Positions 12,350-23,100 of a stretch of DNA of 64,000 nucleotides are shown piece by piece. Both the position numbers and the translations under genes were made by a program. The first letter of the stretch is position 1; every line of letters starts with the position of its first letter. The notes below the pieces were generated by a model. It searched no databases and was not told the origin of the DNA. It saw nothing but the letters and a program-made list of their open reading frames with translations. This DNA is from Apis mellifera (taxonomy: Eukaryota; Arthropoda; Insecta; Hymenoptera; Apidae): NCBI RefSeq assembly GCF_003254395.2, contig NC_037649.1:9883931-9947930 (forward strand), read 5' to 3'.

Positions 12350-13226
12350 GATACTCTTCTCTTTGATTGGATTAGAAATCGAATAATATACGTTTCGATG
12401 GACAAAATCGCGAAGAAATCCCGTCACGTAGGCGACCCTTGCACCTTTCGATCGAGGCTGCAAATTATTCCCTCGCTTGCACAACCTTCCATTCAGGAAT
12501 TCGCGCGTCATAGATTGACCATCTTCGGCTAAATTAACGCCGGCCATCCAAGAATCGATGGTGTTCGGTGATCGCGTGAAAGTGGCATAACTTATTCCAC
12601 GAGTAAGTCACGTTCCACTGACCCTGGCAGGCTTGATGAACACGTCTTTCAACGGTTTTACCAAAAGAGGATGCACGTGTCGACGCGGTCCACATCCATC
12701 CATCTACTCTCCTTTACGAGTTTTCGTATCGAACGTTTATCGAATCCCTAGATAGAAAACCCTAGATAGAGCTCGATATTCTCCCTCATATTCCATTCCT
12801 CTTAAAAGTATCACTACGTTACTAAAATTTTGTACACGCACGAATTCCAAACTGTGAAATACCTTAATCCCCGCGTTATTATATTAATCTCGAATCGATC
12901 CAAGTTGAAGATCACCGTTCACTGAGATCGAACATCTTCGATTAGACGTCAATGATTTGGACGGATCGATGTTCGTCATTGTTAATCCTTTCTACAAATC
13001 GTTACGATAGGTTTCACGTTTGATTGCGGTAATTTCGTCGATGATCCTTCGTGAAAGAAGAAAAAGAAAAAAAGGGAGAAAAACATTGTAGCTAATCGCA
13101 GCGCGTATTGAGGAAAACGTGCGCCCGAAATACCCAGATTCCCTCCGAATCGAGACGATCGTACGATTCGAGCGCTATGAGGAATTCTCGACGGACGAAC
13201 CGGTTGGATGGATTCCTTTTTTTTAG

Positions 13227-13306
13227 GGGAAATGGAACGACGATCACCTCGACGGCCGCGAATATGATATCGATAGACTCTGTCTATCTGCTCGCCTCGT
13301 ATCTCT
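13227..13306 (+). CDS. Candidate internal exon with strong splice sites
   Basis: Seen: the acceptor GATTCCTTTTTTTTAG|G has an uninterrupted pyrimidine tract. It is followed by 80 nt with an open frame and then TCTCT|GTAAGTGG, a consensus intronic donor. The frame (one base, 26 codons, one base) reads GNGTTITSTAANMISIDSVY and then a short hydrophobic end, LLASYL. Both the residue mix and the site quality are better than for most frames in the window. The peptide matches nothing I can name. The reading frame continues past the donor for a few codons to a TAG, so a spliced product is needed for a longer protein. Confidence 0.22.
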
Positions 13307-13791
13307 GTAAGTGGCGAGATAGATAGGGCAGTGGGGAGGGTATCGAGGAGATAGTGAACAGTGTTTCTTGAGTCTTGTTTGGTCGAGTGTGACAAGCCAA
13401 TGGTGTCCTTGCTCCATCGAGTCCCCGATTGAAAATACCACGGTAATGTCTACCAAATCGGAGCGAAGTGAGCGGACGACGACGGCGGCGGCGGCGCGGT
13501 TCAGTCCCAGATGCGAGTGACGCGCGGATCTCGAGCGAGAGGGAGATGGAGAGCGTGGAAAGGGGAGGTGTCCACTTTCCAACCACGTGGAACCGCTTGA
13601 AAACTGTATACGAACGAGACCGTTGAATCGAGAGAATCAGAAATTGAATCAAAGCTAACGAGTTGAAACAGATTCCTTGATTCGTTCGTAACAAGGAAAT
13701 ATCGCGCTTTAACCAATATTAACTCCAACTCGATCGGTCACCCATTTATTAGTCGTTTCATTTAACCCTTCATTTAAGCTTCGAAACAACG

Positions 13792-14806
13792 CTCCCTCGA
13801 ACTACTTTCCTTTGAGTTTCTTTCGACGAGGAAAATCACAGGATGCAATTATTTTGCTTCTATAAAGAGCACTCATCCTTACTCTTTATTATTCCTCGCC
13901 TTACAAGACAAAAATCATAAGGAGGGATCATGACAATTGTTCGAGGAAACTGTTTTTTCCCTCGAACTACTTTCCTTCCAATTTCTTCCAACGGGGAAAA
14001 TCACAGGATGCGATTAATTTGTCCTTGTAAAGAGCACGCACCCTCACGTGTACTTTATTATTCTATTCTCTCTCCCTGACTTACAAGAATCATGAGAGGA
14101 GATCATGGCGATTGCTCGAGAAAACTCCTTTTTCCCTCGAACTACTTTCCTTCCAGTTTCTTCCAACAGAAAATCACAGAATGCGATTAATGTACCCTTG
14201 AAAAGAGCTCTTTATTAATCCTCGCCTTACGAGACAAGAATCGCTAGAGATAGACTCGAATTCGGGAGGATCATTATTCGAGAAAACTTCTTTTTCCCTC
14301 GAACTATTTTCCTTCCAATTTCTTTCAACGGAAAAAATCACAGGATATGATTAATTTGCCCTCGTAAAGAGCTCTTTATTAATCCTCGCCTTACGAGACA
14401 AGAATCGTAAAGAATAGATTCGAATTCGGGAGGATCATGACGATTGTTCGACAAAACTTCTTTTTCGAACTACTTTTCTTCCAGTTTCTTCTAACGGAAA
14501 AAATCATAGGATGCGATTAATTTGTCCTTGTAAAGAGCACGCACCCTCACGTGTACTTTATTATTCTATTCTCTCTCCCTGTCTTACAAGAATCATGAGA
14601 GGAGATCATGGCGATTGCTCGAGAAAACTCCTTTTTCCCTCGAACTACTTTCCTTCCAATTTCTTCCAACGGAAAAAAATCACAGGATGCGATTAATTTG
14701 CCCTCGTGAAGAGCTCTTTATTTATTCCTCGCCTTACGAGACAAGAATCGTAAAGAATAGACTCGAATTCGGGAGGAATCATTGTTCTGGAGGAAACTGC
14801 TTTTCT
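13792..14806. repeat. Tandem array, six units of about 162-175 bp
   Basis: Seen: a block starting CCCTCGAACTACTTTCCTTC and containing AAAATCACAGGATGCGATTA recurs at 13,794, 13,959, 14,134, 14,296, about 14,462 and 14,637. Spacings are 165, 175, 162, 166 and 175 bp. Units 2 and 5 share an insert with AGCACGCACCCTCACGTG that the other units replace with AGCTCTTTATTAATC. Units 2-3 and 5-6 are therefore 503 bp apart and more alike than neighbours, which is a three-unit higher-order period. No long frame is maintained. It is a minisatellite of near-nucleosomal unit length. Confidence 0.92.
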
Positions 14807-15312
14807 CCCGCGCGGGGTTAAATACGACGCCGATCGGCATCGGCGGCGCGTTGTACCCTCGGCGAAACATCTCGAACGACGCGTCCGCGCCGCAGCGGGG
14901 GGCGTCCCCTTTCCACGACGACTTTGTTAGCCCGATGTAGATAGAGCACAACCACCCCGCCGCCGTTCACCGTTTCAATGGTAGAACGTAGCCGGCTGTA
15001 GGTTACCGTGCTATCGATGCCGGTGTACAACGTCGAGGTAGGCAGCGCCAGCGCCAACAGGCCCCCCTCCCCTCCCTCCCCTTCTTTCCGTTCCGAAACA
15101 CCTTCGGCGAAACACGTACGGCGTTAACTTGGGAAACAGGCAACCCCCGCCTGTTTCGCGCCACGATACTTGACGATGTACAGGCACCGAGTTACGGACG
15201 ATGTAACGGACGAGAGCCGAGCTGAGGATCGTAAACACGCGACGATGTTGGCCGAATTTTTCAACGCACCACCACCTCCTCTTCCATTCTCTGTTCCATC
15301 AATTCTTCAACC
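14807..15312. other. GC-rich unique segment next to the array
   Basis: Sequence here is distinctly more GC- and CpG-rich than its surroundings. A minus-strand frame at about 14,880-15,057 looks coding-like (for example ALPTSTLYTGIDSTVTYSRL). It has no pyrimidine-rich acceptor upstream, because the preceding tract is G-rich on that strand, and no clear donor. I leave it uncalled. Confidence 0.4.
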
Positions 15313-15357
15313 AGATAAAAATCGATCCTCGATCGAGGAATTGTAGAATTTTTATCT
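15313..15357. repeat. Long imperfect hairpin with inner palindrome
   Basis: Outer arms AGATAAAAAT (15,313-15,322) and ATTTTTATCT (15,348-15,357) are exact reverse complements. Between them lies the 14-bp palindrome TCCTCGATCGAGGA. The transcript of either strand would fold as a stem with a nested stem. Whether it is transcribed is not visible. Confidence 0.7.
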
Positions 15358-15604
15358 AATTATATATACATCTTCAGGCAAGCGAGGAATTATTATAGTA
15401 ACGTTTCGTTTGATGGGGAGAAATGAAGGAAGAAAAATTTCCGGATAAGGAGATTCGAGTCGAGGAGTTGTTTTCGAAAAGTGGAACTCGAAGAAGGAAA
15501 GGAAAAGAAGACGAGCGTAATTTACATCGACGACCATATTCGATTAACCGAATGAAACGGAGAAACACCTGATGTGTGCAGGTGGAAACGTCTCTTCGAT
15601 CTCC

Positions 15605-15648
15605 ACCTTCCTTCTTTCCTTTCTTCCTTCCTTCCTTCCTTCCTTTCC
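15605..15648 (+). repeat. (CTTC)n-rich pyrimidine tract
   Basis: A tract of CTTC/CTTT words with five consecutive CCTT units is visible. It produces Lys/Glu/Gly-rich frames on the minus strand. Confidence 0.9.
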
Positions 15649-16469
15649 GACCTCTGTCGATTTCGAACGCGTTATTACATCTCGCAAGCGTTTTCGAACG
15701 TAACTGTTTTCTCCGTTCGGAAAGGAGAGAATAAAATTCTCGCGAGGAAATTCCTCGATTGCTACTTGCAACAAAGAGTCCACTTGGCATAATTAACCGG
15801 TTGATTAATAGCTAGGAGCGGGTGCCTTTTCCCCGCGACATTTACAATTATAATCGGACAGCCCTGTTGCGGCCCCGTTCACTTCGATTCGTTGCCGATC
15901 AACGGGGACACCGAGGCGTCAAGTTAATCGTAGGAAAGAGAGGCGGCCGTCGCGTCGCGCATCTGTCGCTTCACCCGCCGCGCTTCCCCCCTCTCGTCGA
16001 TAATTAACGTCTCCATTCATCGATGATTAAGGCTGATCCGTCGATATTGCGCGAGCCGTGCGTCGTTGACGAATATCCGGCAACCCGGGCAACGCCCCAC
16101 TCCTTTCGAATCGCCAACGTTAACGAAGCCGACCACCTCACGCTCTCGCCGATGCAAATAAACGCCGATAACCATCGCTCCGTCGAGTAAAAAAATTCGA
16201 AAAACTTCAATGCAACCGCGGCACCGATGTAACGGCGGCCTTCGAGCGCCAGCTCCTACAATCAAGATACGAGCATCGAGACATTTTGCCGCTTCGACGG
16301 ACGATCCGACAAAAGGGGGAACAGGAAACGTTCGTCCCTCCTCCGCTTCGTGTCTTCGCAACGTTTCCTCCCTTAACGAACCGTAATCGTGGCTCGAGAG
16401 TGGCGAGGAGGCATCTGAGCCTCGTCAAGCCAACTTTTTCTCTCTAATTTGAGTAGCTAAAAGGAAACA
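15649..16469. other. Non-coding stretch
   Basis: No supported gene. The sequence is unique and CpG-rich, with overlapping short frames on both strands and no paired splice signals. Confidence 0.45.
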
Positions 16470-17120
16470 AAGAGAAAGAGGAAGAAGAAACCTGGATGAA
16501 ATGGACAATTTTAAAAATATTTCTCTCCTCACGAGGGAACGAAGAGGGATACCAGTGGAGGAAATGGACGATAGATCCATTTTACAAAGAGGAAGAAGAA
16601 GAAGAAACCTGGATGAAATGGACAATTTTAAAAATATTTCTCTCCTCACAAAGAGAGATACCAGTGGAGGAAATGGACGATAGATCCATTTTACAAAGAG
16701 AAAGACGAAGAAGAAATCTGGATGAAATAGAGAATTTTAAAAATATTTCTCTCCTCACGAAGGAACGAAGAGAGATACCAATGAAGAAAATAGACGAAAA
16801 TAGACGATAGATTTTACAAAGAGGAAGAAGAGGAAGAAACCTGGATGAAATGGACAATTTTAAAAATATTTCTCTCCTCACGAAGGAACGAAGAGGGATA
16901 CCAATGAAGAAAATAGACGATAGATCCATTTTACAAAGAGGAAGAAGAGGAAGAAACCTGGATGAAATGAACAATTTTAAAAATATTTCTCTCCTCACGA
17001 AGGAACGAAGAGGGATACCAGTGAAGGAAATGGACGATAGATCCATTTTACAAAGAGGAAGAAGAAGAAGAAACCTGGATGAAATGGACAATTTTAAAAA
17101 TATTTATCTCCTCACGAGGT
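16470..17120. repeat. Tandem array of a 117-bp (39-codon) unit
   Basis: Seen: the core CTGGATGAAATGGACAATTT recurs with CTGG starts at 16,491, 16,608, 16,717, 16,840, 16,957 and 17,074. Spacings are 117, 109, 123, 117 and 117 bp. Each unit also carries TTTAAAAATATTTCTCTCCT and ACGATAGATCCATTTTACAA. Because 117 is divisible by three, frames run through the array on both strands: about 104 codons plus and 169 codons minus (16,582-17,091). The 109- and 123-bp units contain indels that shift the plus frame. This argues for a non-coding minisatellite, although three of five spacings preserve frame. Confidence 0.92.
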
Positions 17121-20100
17121 GAAGGACGATAGATTCGATACATTTTATCGCCGCTTATTCCACGCGTTGATCTTTTCTTAAACGAAGAAGAAGAGAAGGA
17201 GAAATTAAAAAGACTCTAGGAGAATTTCGTAAAGGGCGACGAACTTTGGAAACGTTCACACGCTCGATCCTCCTCCCCTTTTTTCAATTTAACGATTCTG
17301 GATTACCGATGCCGGGGCTGGTCCCAAGGCGGTTCGTCGTCGTCGAGTTGGAATTCTCGAGCGCAATCGGGTCGCGATTCCGCCACGAAGGACAAAGAGA
17401 GAGGGAGGGAGAGAGAGAAGGAAACCTTAGGCAACCGAGATGAAGCTCGCGTATTCTCATTACTCTCGCGAGCCGAGCTTATTACTCGGCGGACCGCAAA
17501 CAGGGCAAAGCGGCAAAGTGGATATATTCTCTCGAGGATACGAGATGCGTTCGCGTACGCGCATTAGCAAGCCGGCAAGATATTAGAGAGAGCCGCTGGG
17601 TGGACAAGCTGTTACGGGAATAATAATACATCGTGCACGCGTCGAGAACAATGTTTTCTGCTTCGACGATCGATTAAAAGCGCGTTTCGTTATTGGAAAA
17701 ATACCAATTCGACAATTTAATTTGATTAATAAAATAATAACGAACGTCGATCGAGTCTCGTGAAACGAAAAAGAGAAACAAAGAGCTTTTCCTCGTCGTA
17801 AGATCGGTGTAAAAAACGGCTCGACTCGATTTTCAATCGCGCAAAGGGGATTAAGATTTTTCAGGGATCTTTCCTCGTGTTCTTGTTCCGTTATTATTAA
17901 TCGCGTTTATTACGGCGGCTCCACATCAAACGTTCCATCCTGAAAAGTGCGCGGACGAAGGCGCACCTGTGCTTCGACAGTTAGCACCAGTCCACCACCT
18001 CTTACGTACACACACCGACGCTCTAATTGCGTTCTCGAGTTCCCGCCGAGTTACTCGCCGAACATGTAGCTCGCTCTCTAGCATCCTGGCCAAGCGTTAA
18101 TTCGATAAACCTGACGCGCCTATTCCTATTTCCAACCACTTTTTTCTTCCCGTGTGAAAAAAGATTATATAGAAAACGATTTCTTGTAAACAAATCGACG
18201 ATTTCCATTCAGATACGTTCGATCAAATTTTACAAGAATATCCTCTTTTCTGTTGAGGCACACAGGTTATGTATATATATCGACGATGAGAGCGTTGATT
18301 CGATTGGACTCTCTCTAAAAGCGTGCACTCCATTCGCACGGTGGAGGAGCTTGCAGGTGAAACGATCCTTGGAGCACGGCTCCCGCCTACGAGAAACAGT
18401 TTCATCGTATTATTATTATTATTATATATACATATATATCATGGAAACGCGGCTAAGTACCCGCACTTAATTACTTACTGCCAGAACTGCCAGCTACCGC
18501 GACATGGCAGGGATGAACGATAGTTTTAAACCTGCCACGGCTTGTCTTTCGTTCGATCCTCGTTCAACGATGGAGGAGGAGGAGGAGGAGGAGAGGTGGC
18601 TCGGTGCGACTCGGGCAGAGGAGAAAAAAGTAGGGAAAAAAAGAAAGAAAAGGCAGACACGCACCGAGCGCACGCAATTATATTTATATATCGTGTATCT
18701 GTCGAGACGACCGCCTCTTAACGCGTGTTCCTCGACACGCAACGCCAACTTTTTAAATAATCGTTAATTGTTGCAAAGAGAACGCGTTCGAACTCGCTGA
18801 GTCAATCATCGTCCGTCGATGATCCCTTCTTAGAAATTTCCTCTCTCCTTCCGAATTTATATCCCTCCGCTATTAAACATTGAAATAAAATCGTACAAAT
18901 AAATTATAAAGACGTTATAACCATCGTGCCAAGGATTTTCCACGAACGAAAAGTTGTTCTTTTTCTTTTTCGGGAACGATCATCTCCCCGGGAAAAGGAA
19001 AGTTTATCTTGGCTCGAAGCATTCGAAGCGATGGAGGACGCGAAACCGATAAATACGATACGATTCATAAAGGAGGGGAGGAAATCCGCAAACGGACGCG
19101 TTATTTGTTCTTTCATCGGGTCGAGCTCTCGTCGTGAATAACGGCTTTCCACCGATCGCGCAATATTCGCCCACATTGGCCTTTGAATCAATTATCCACG
19201 ATTTATATTTATGCGCGGGTCGAGGAGGAAGAGCAGTGGACACGGGTCGAGAAGTTGGGAGGTAACAAGAGTGTATATATATATGTATGTATATGCGAGA
19301 GACAGAAGGGGGAGGGTGAAGGGAGATAGAGACATAAGGGGAGAGAAGAAGAGAGAGAGAGAAAGAGAGGAGGGTCAGAAAGAGGAAGCAGATATGAGGA
19401 GGATGCGAGAAAGAGAAGCATGCACACGCACGAGGCTCGTTTGCGGAGGTAACATCTCGACGGAAATAAATCAAGGCTGCACCCAGATTTCAAAGCGTAA
19501 GATTACAAAAATTAATCGACCTGACGTTCAGTGCGATAAAAAAGCGCTTCCCTCCTCTTTTTCTCCTTTTTCCCTTTTCTCTCTCTCTCTCTCTTTGTTT
19601 CTTCGCGCTATCCTTCTCTCGCTATCCTCTTCTCGTTCCCCTCTCCTCCTCTTCTTCCTCCTCCTCCTCGCCAAGGTCCCCGCGGAGACTCGTCCGTCCA
19701 TGGACACGAAACGGCCGACTGCACGACAGAACTCTCGTGGGGTTTATATCAATTACACCGATCGTACCCATAAAATTTCGATGAACAAGCCCGCTACGTC
19801 GTTAATTGCGCCGCACGCTCCTTAAAAACCTCCCAAATATGTACCCGGGGGATGCAGATCGCAATCGGCAACACTCCCGGTGATAATCCGTTTCGATCGA
19901 GGAAGAAAGAAGGGACGGGACACGGTCGAGCGTTATCTTATCGAACGAGATCGGGATTCGATCCCTGTTTCGTCGCTTTCCCCCTCTCTCTCTCTCTCTC
20001 TACGTAACAACGTCAACGACGTTTACACCTGCTCGAGGTAACATCCTCCTTTGAAAATCCGCGGTAAAGTATCTAGAGGAGAAGGACGTAATATAAAAGG

Positions 20101-23100
20101 TTGCGTCCCTGAGGTATTATGTTACGCCGCTCGATCATAATAATTACCAATAATCCTTCGCATTTAGGCGTAATCACGGAGCGGAGCGTAGCCTTGGTCG
20201 GTCATTCCAGGCCAGGGAACGAGTACTCTCGCCAACGGACCGGAGAGAGAGAGAGAGAGAGACTATGCGCATTTCGCCGCACGTGGATAACGTGACGGCG
20301 TGTTCGATTTAAACGCGCGTTGAAACGAAAACGGGACGATAATAATTTGATGATTTACGTTGCTTTTCTCGCGAGCCAGTAACAGCACGTTACTCTCTCG
20401 ACGAGGTGATAAAGAAACAGGGCTGACTCGAGCTCGTCGTAGCAAAGGGAAGGTTAGTTTTATAAATGACACGTTTTTACGACGGTGAAACGGGATACGG
20501 TTACGTAATACGGGATTGTATCAAAGTCGTGTTTTTAATTCAACGAGTACCCTCCTCGATCCAACGAATGTTACGAAGAACTTACGAATGTCTCGCCTCG
20601 AACGATGACGATGAGATCCCCTTTAACGGACCCGCGTCCACTTGTGTGTACGTTTAAACGAACGTCGGCTTCCTTTCCACGCCAATTTAATTAACCTCGT
20701 CATCCCCTCCACCACCACGTCCCATAAAATCCTCTCCGCGATCGTTCAAATCCGCCATTTCATCCGTTATGTTCTCTCGAATATAAGCCAAGCCCTCGAA
20801 TCCGAGGCATAATTGACAACGTTTCTTTCCCGAGTCGTGGAAACGTGGAATAGCACAGATTCCTTGTGGACGAGGGTCAAGGAAGACCACGAGGGGTCTA
20901 TAAAACTGCTCCCCCGATAAATCTGTAAAGGAGCGGCGTTTACAGTAGCGGGTTTCGTCCCCAACCTCTTTGTCCTCCTTGGCTGCCTCGGAGAGGACTT
21001 ACGAGAGTGTATACACACACGTGCGCACACGTACGTATACGCGACACGTTGTGATATTAACGCGATACGACGAACCCGGTGCATATATATTCTTTCCAAG
21101 TTTCTTTCTCTCGAGTCTACGTGTCACCGTACGTACACGGGGAGGGGAGGGGGGACGCAAACGCCGTTAAAAGATTTAAGAAGCGAGCTCAACCGCCGCC
21201 TCCTTCCGATTAAACGATAAAAAGGGGGAAATAAATGCGTTGCCGATCCTTTTGTCGCTTACACGAACCAAACAGGATACGCGTCGATCTCCCTCCGTCG
21301 ATCTCCCCCTCCCTTTTTCCACGCCGCCGCACGCGACTACCAGAATTCGAACTCTTTCTCCGTTAACATCCTCCTCGATTCGAGAATCGATAATGAAACC
21401 GAGCATTGAACTTGTCTTGTCACTTTCGTTAATTCTATAATTGAATAATAAAATGTATATATGAATCGAATATTGAATTCTCGAGATGATTATTTAATTA
21501 CCGATGGAGGATGAGAAAAGTAAGAGAAAAGAAAAAAGTTTCGCAGGTGATGGTGTTGCCGTTTCTTACGGCGGGCTTATACCGCGCACAGGTCACATAT
21601 TTGTACAATTAATACGCGAGAGAGTACCGTAAAGTGTGGACCGAGAGAGGCGGGCCGGCCGGGCATTGAGAAGACGAAGAAGAAGGACCTAAGCTAGCGA
21701 GGAGAGTACATCCGCGTAGGTGTTAAACGCAAGCGCACACCGGCTCCGATTCCGAGAACCGAGAGCCTTATTTACAGATTCTTATTATTATTATTAATTT
21801 CCAAGGCGTGGCCGAGTTTCAATATTTGCTAATTGCCGTGAAAAAATTACCGTGTAAGGGATTATCCTGTTCTACGCTCGGCAAAACATTCATAAAAGAA
21901 ACACCGCATTGTGAATCCGTAGATTGCGATCTACGAATTTCTATGCGGTATTTCTTGTCCTTTTTCATTTTCGAGTACGATTTCGGCTACGTGCAAACAG
22001 AAACTCACGCGGAGTTTATCCCCTGGTTTAGATACCGGTTTTAAAGGCGTTTTAAGCCCGCGAACAAGTTTCAAGGTCGGAAGAGCAAGATGGTTCCACG
22101 ATGGTTTCGAGGTGTTCGAGGGATCGATCGCATGTGGGTCGGATCGCACAAGTTGGCGAGAGAGAAGTATCTCGTTGTAAACGGTTTTCCCATCCTCCTC
22201 GTCCCGTTTGTCAACCCGCCGTTACTTACACACCTCTTACACCCGTGCAAATTGATTGTTATCGGCCGTTACGTTTCACGGTTTCACCGCTCGAAAATTG
22301 CATTCGACTTCTGGCGCGGTTTCGCCAGCGCGTTCTGCCGGTTCCGCGATTAATTATGAATATGACGCGGAGGCTTAACTGTAACGCCGGTACCGTGCAG
22401 TGAGAGAGCCGATCTCCAGCGTGCGCGTGTTATGCGCCATTATGTCGGACGATATTTGTATTATACGCGTGTCGGTCGCGTTGAGGCATGGGTGCGGTTG
22501 CCCGCCGCTGAACGCTTACGTATCGGACAACTATTCGAACGCCAGTCAAATCGGGACTGGATTTATCTCGCCCGATCGAATCGTCCTGCGCTGCCAATTT
22601 TTCGAAGTCGTCGTGAAATTATTTATGAAGAAGAAGAGGAGAAGAAAAAGAAAGGAAAGAAGGAAAGCTGGTCGCGAACAAAGTCGTTCTCTCAAGGGAA
22701 TCGAGAGGAAAATGGCAGTTAATAGTGGTTACGATTTCCCTGGATACGACAAGAAACGCGATACGATACCGATCGATCGTCCGACTCGGACTCGAAACTT
22801 GGCAGCGCTCGTTATTCAAATCGAACAATGCGCTTTTTTCTTTCTTTCTTTTCACCGTCCGCCAACCTACGTTGCCAAGGATTAAAGGAAAAAGAGATAA
22901 AACCTGCTCCGGGAGACCTTCCGATCGATCAATCCTCGATCGAGTGGCGGTCAACGATGGACGACGGTTGCTTGCCACTAAGCAACCGTATCTCCTGCGC
23001 CGTATATCCCGCGGTGCAATAAAATTAGCAGTGTTCGCAACTTGTGCTCCGTCGAATCGTAGAAAACTACTTTATCGCGCGTGGCTCCGACGATTAGTCG

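Larger units (their letters stand above)
7115..13226. other. Non-coding CpG-rich stretch with microsatellites and palindromes
   Basis: No supported gene. It contains (TTC)n at about 7,603-7,622, (CT)n near 8,203-8,211, poly-purine tracts near 9,212-9,230, a (TA)n tract at 12,330-12,349 and two perfect palindromes listed separately. The longest open frames are 250 codons (11,181-11,933, plus) and 193 codons (7,213-7,794, plus). Neither shows a domain, and both are rich in Arg/Ser from CpG-containing codons. Confidence 0.45.

Noticed and set aside
19955..19985. tRNA-like T-arm (GGGATTCGATCCC)
   Set aside because: The self-complementary stem leaves a 3-nt loop instead of the 7-nt T-loop, and no A-box, anticodon arm or acceptor stem fits around it. 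No other tRNA was found.
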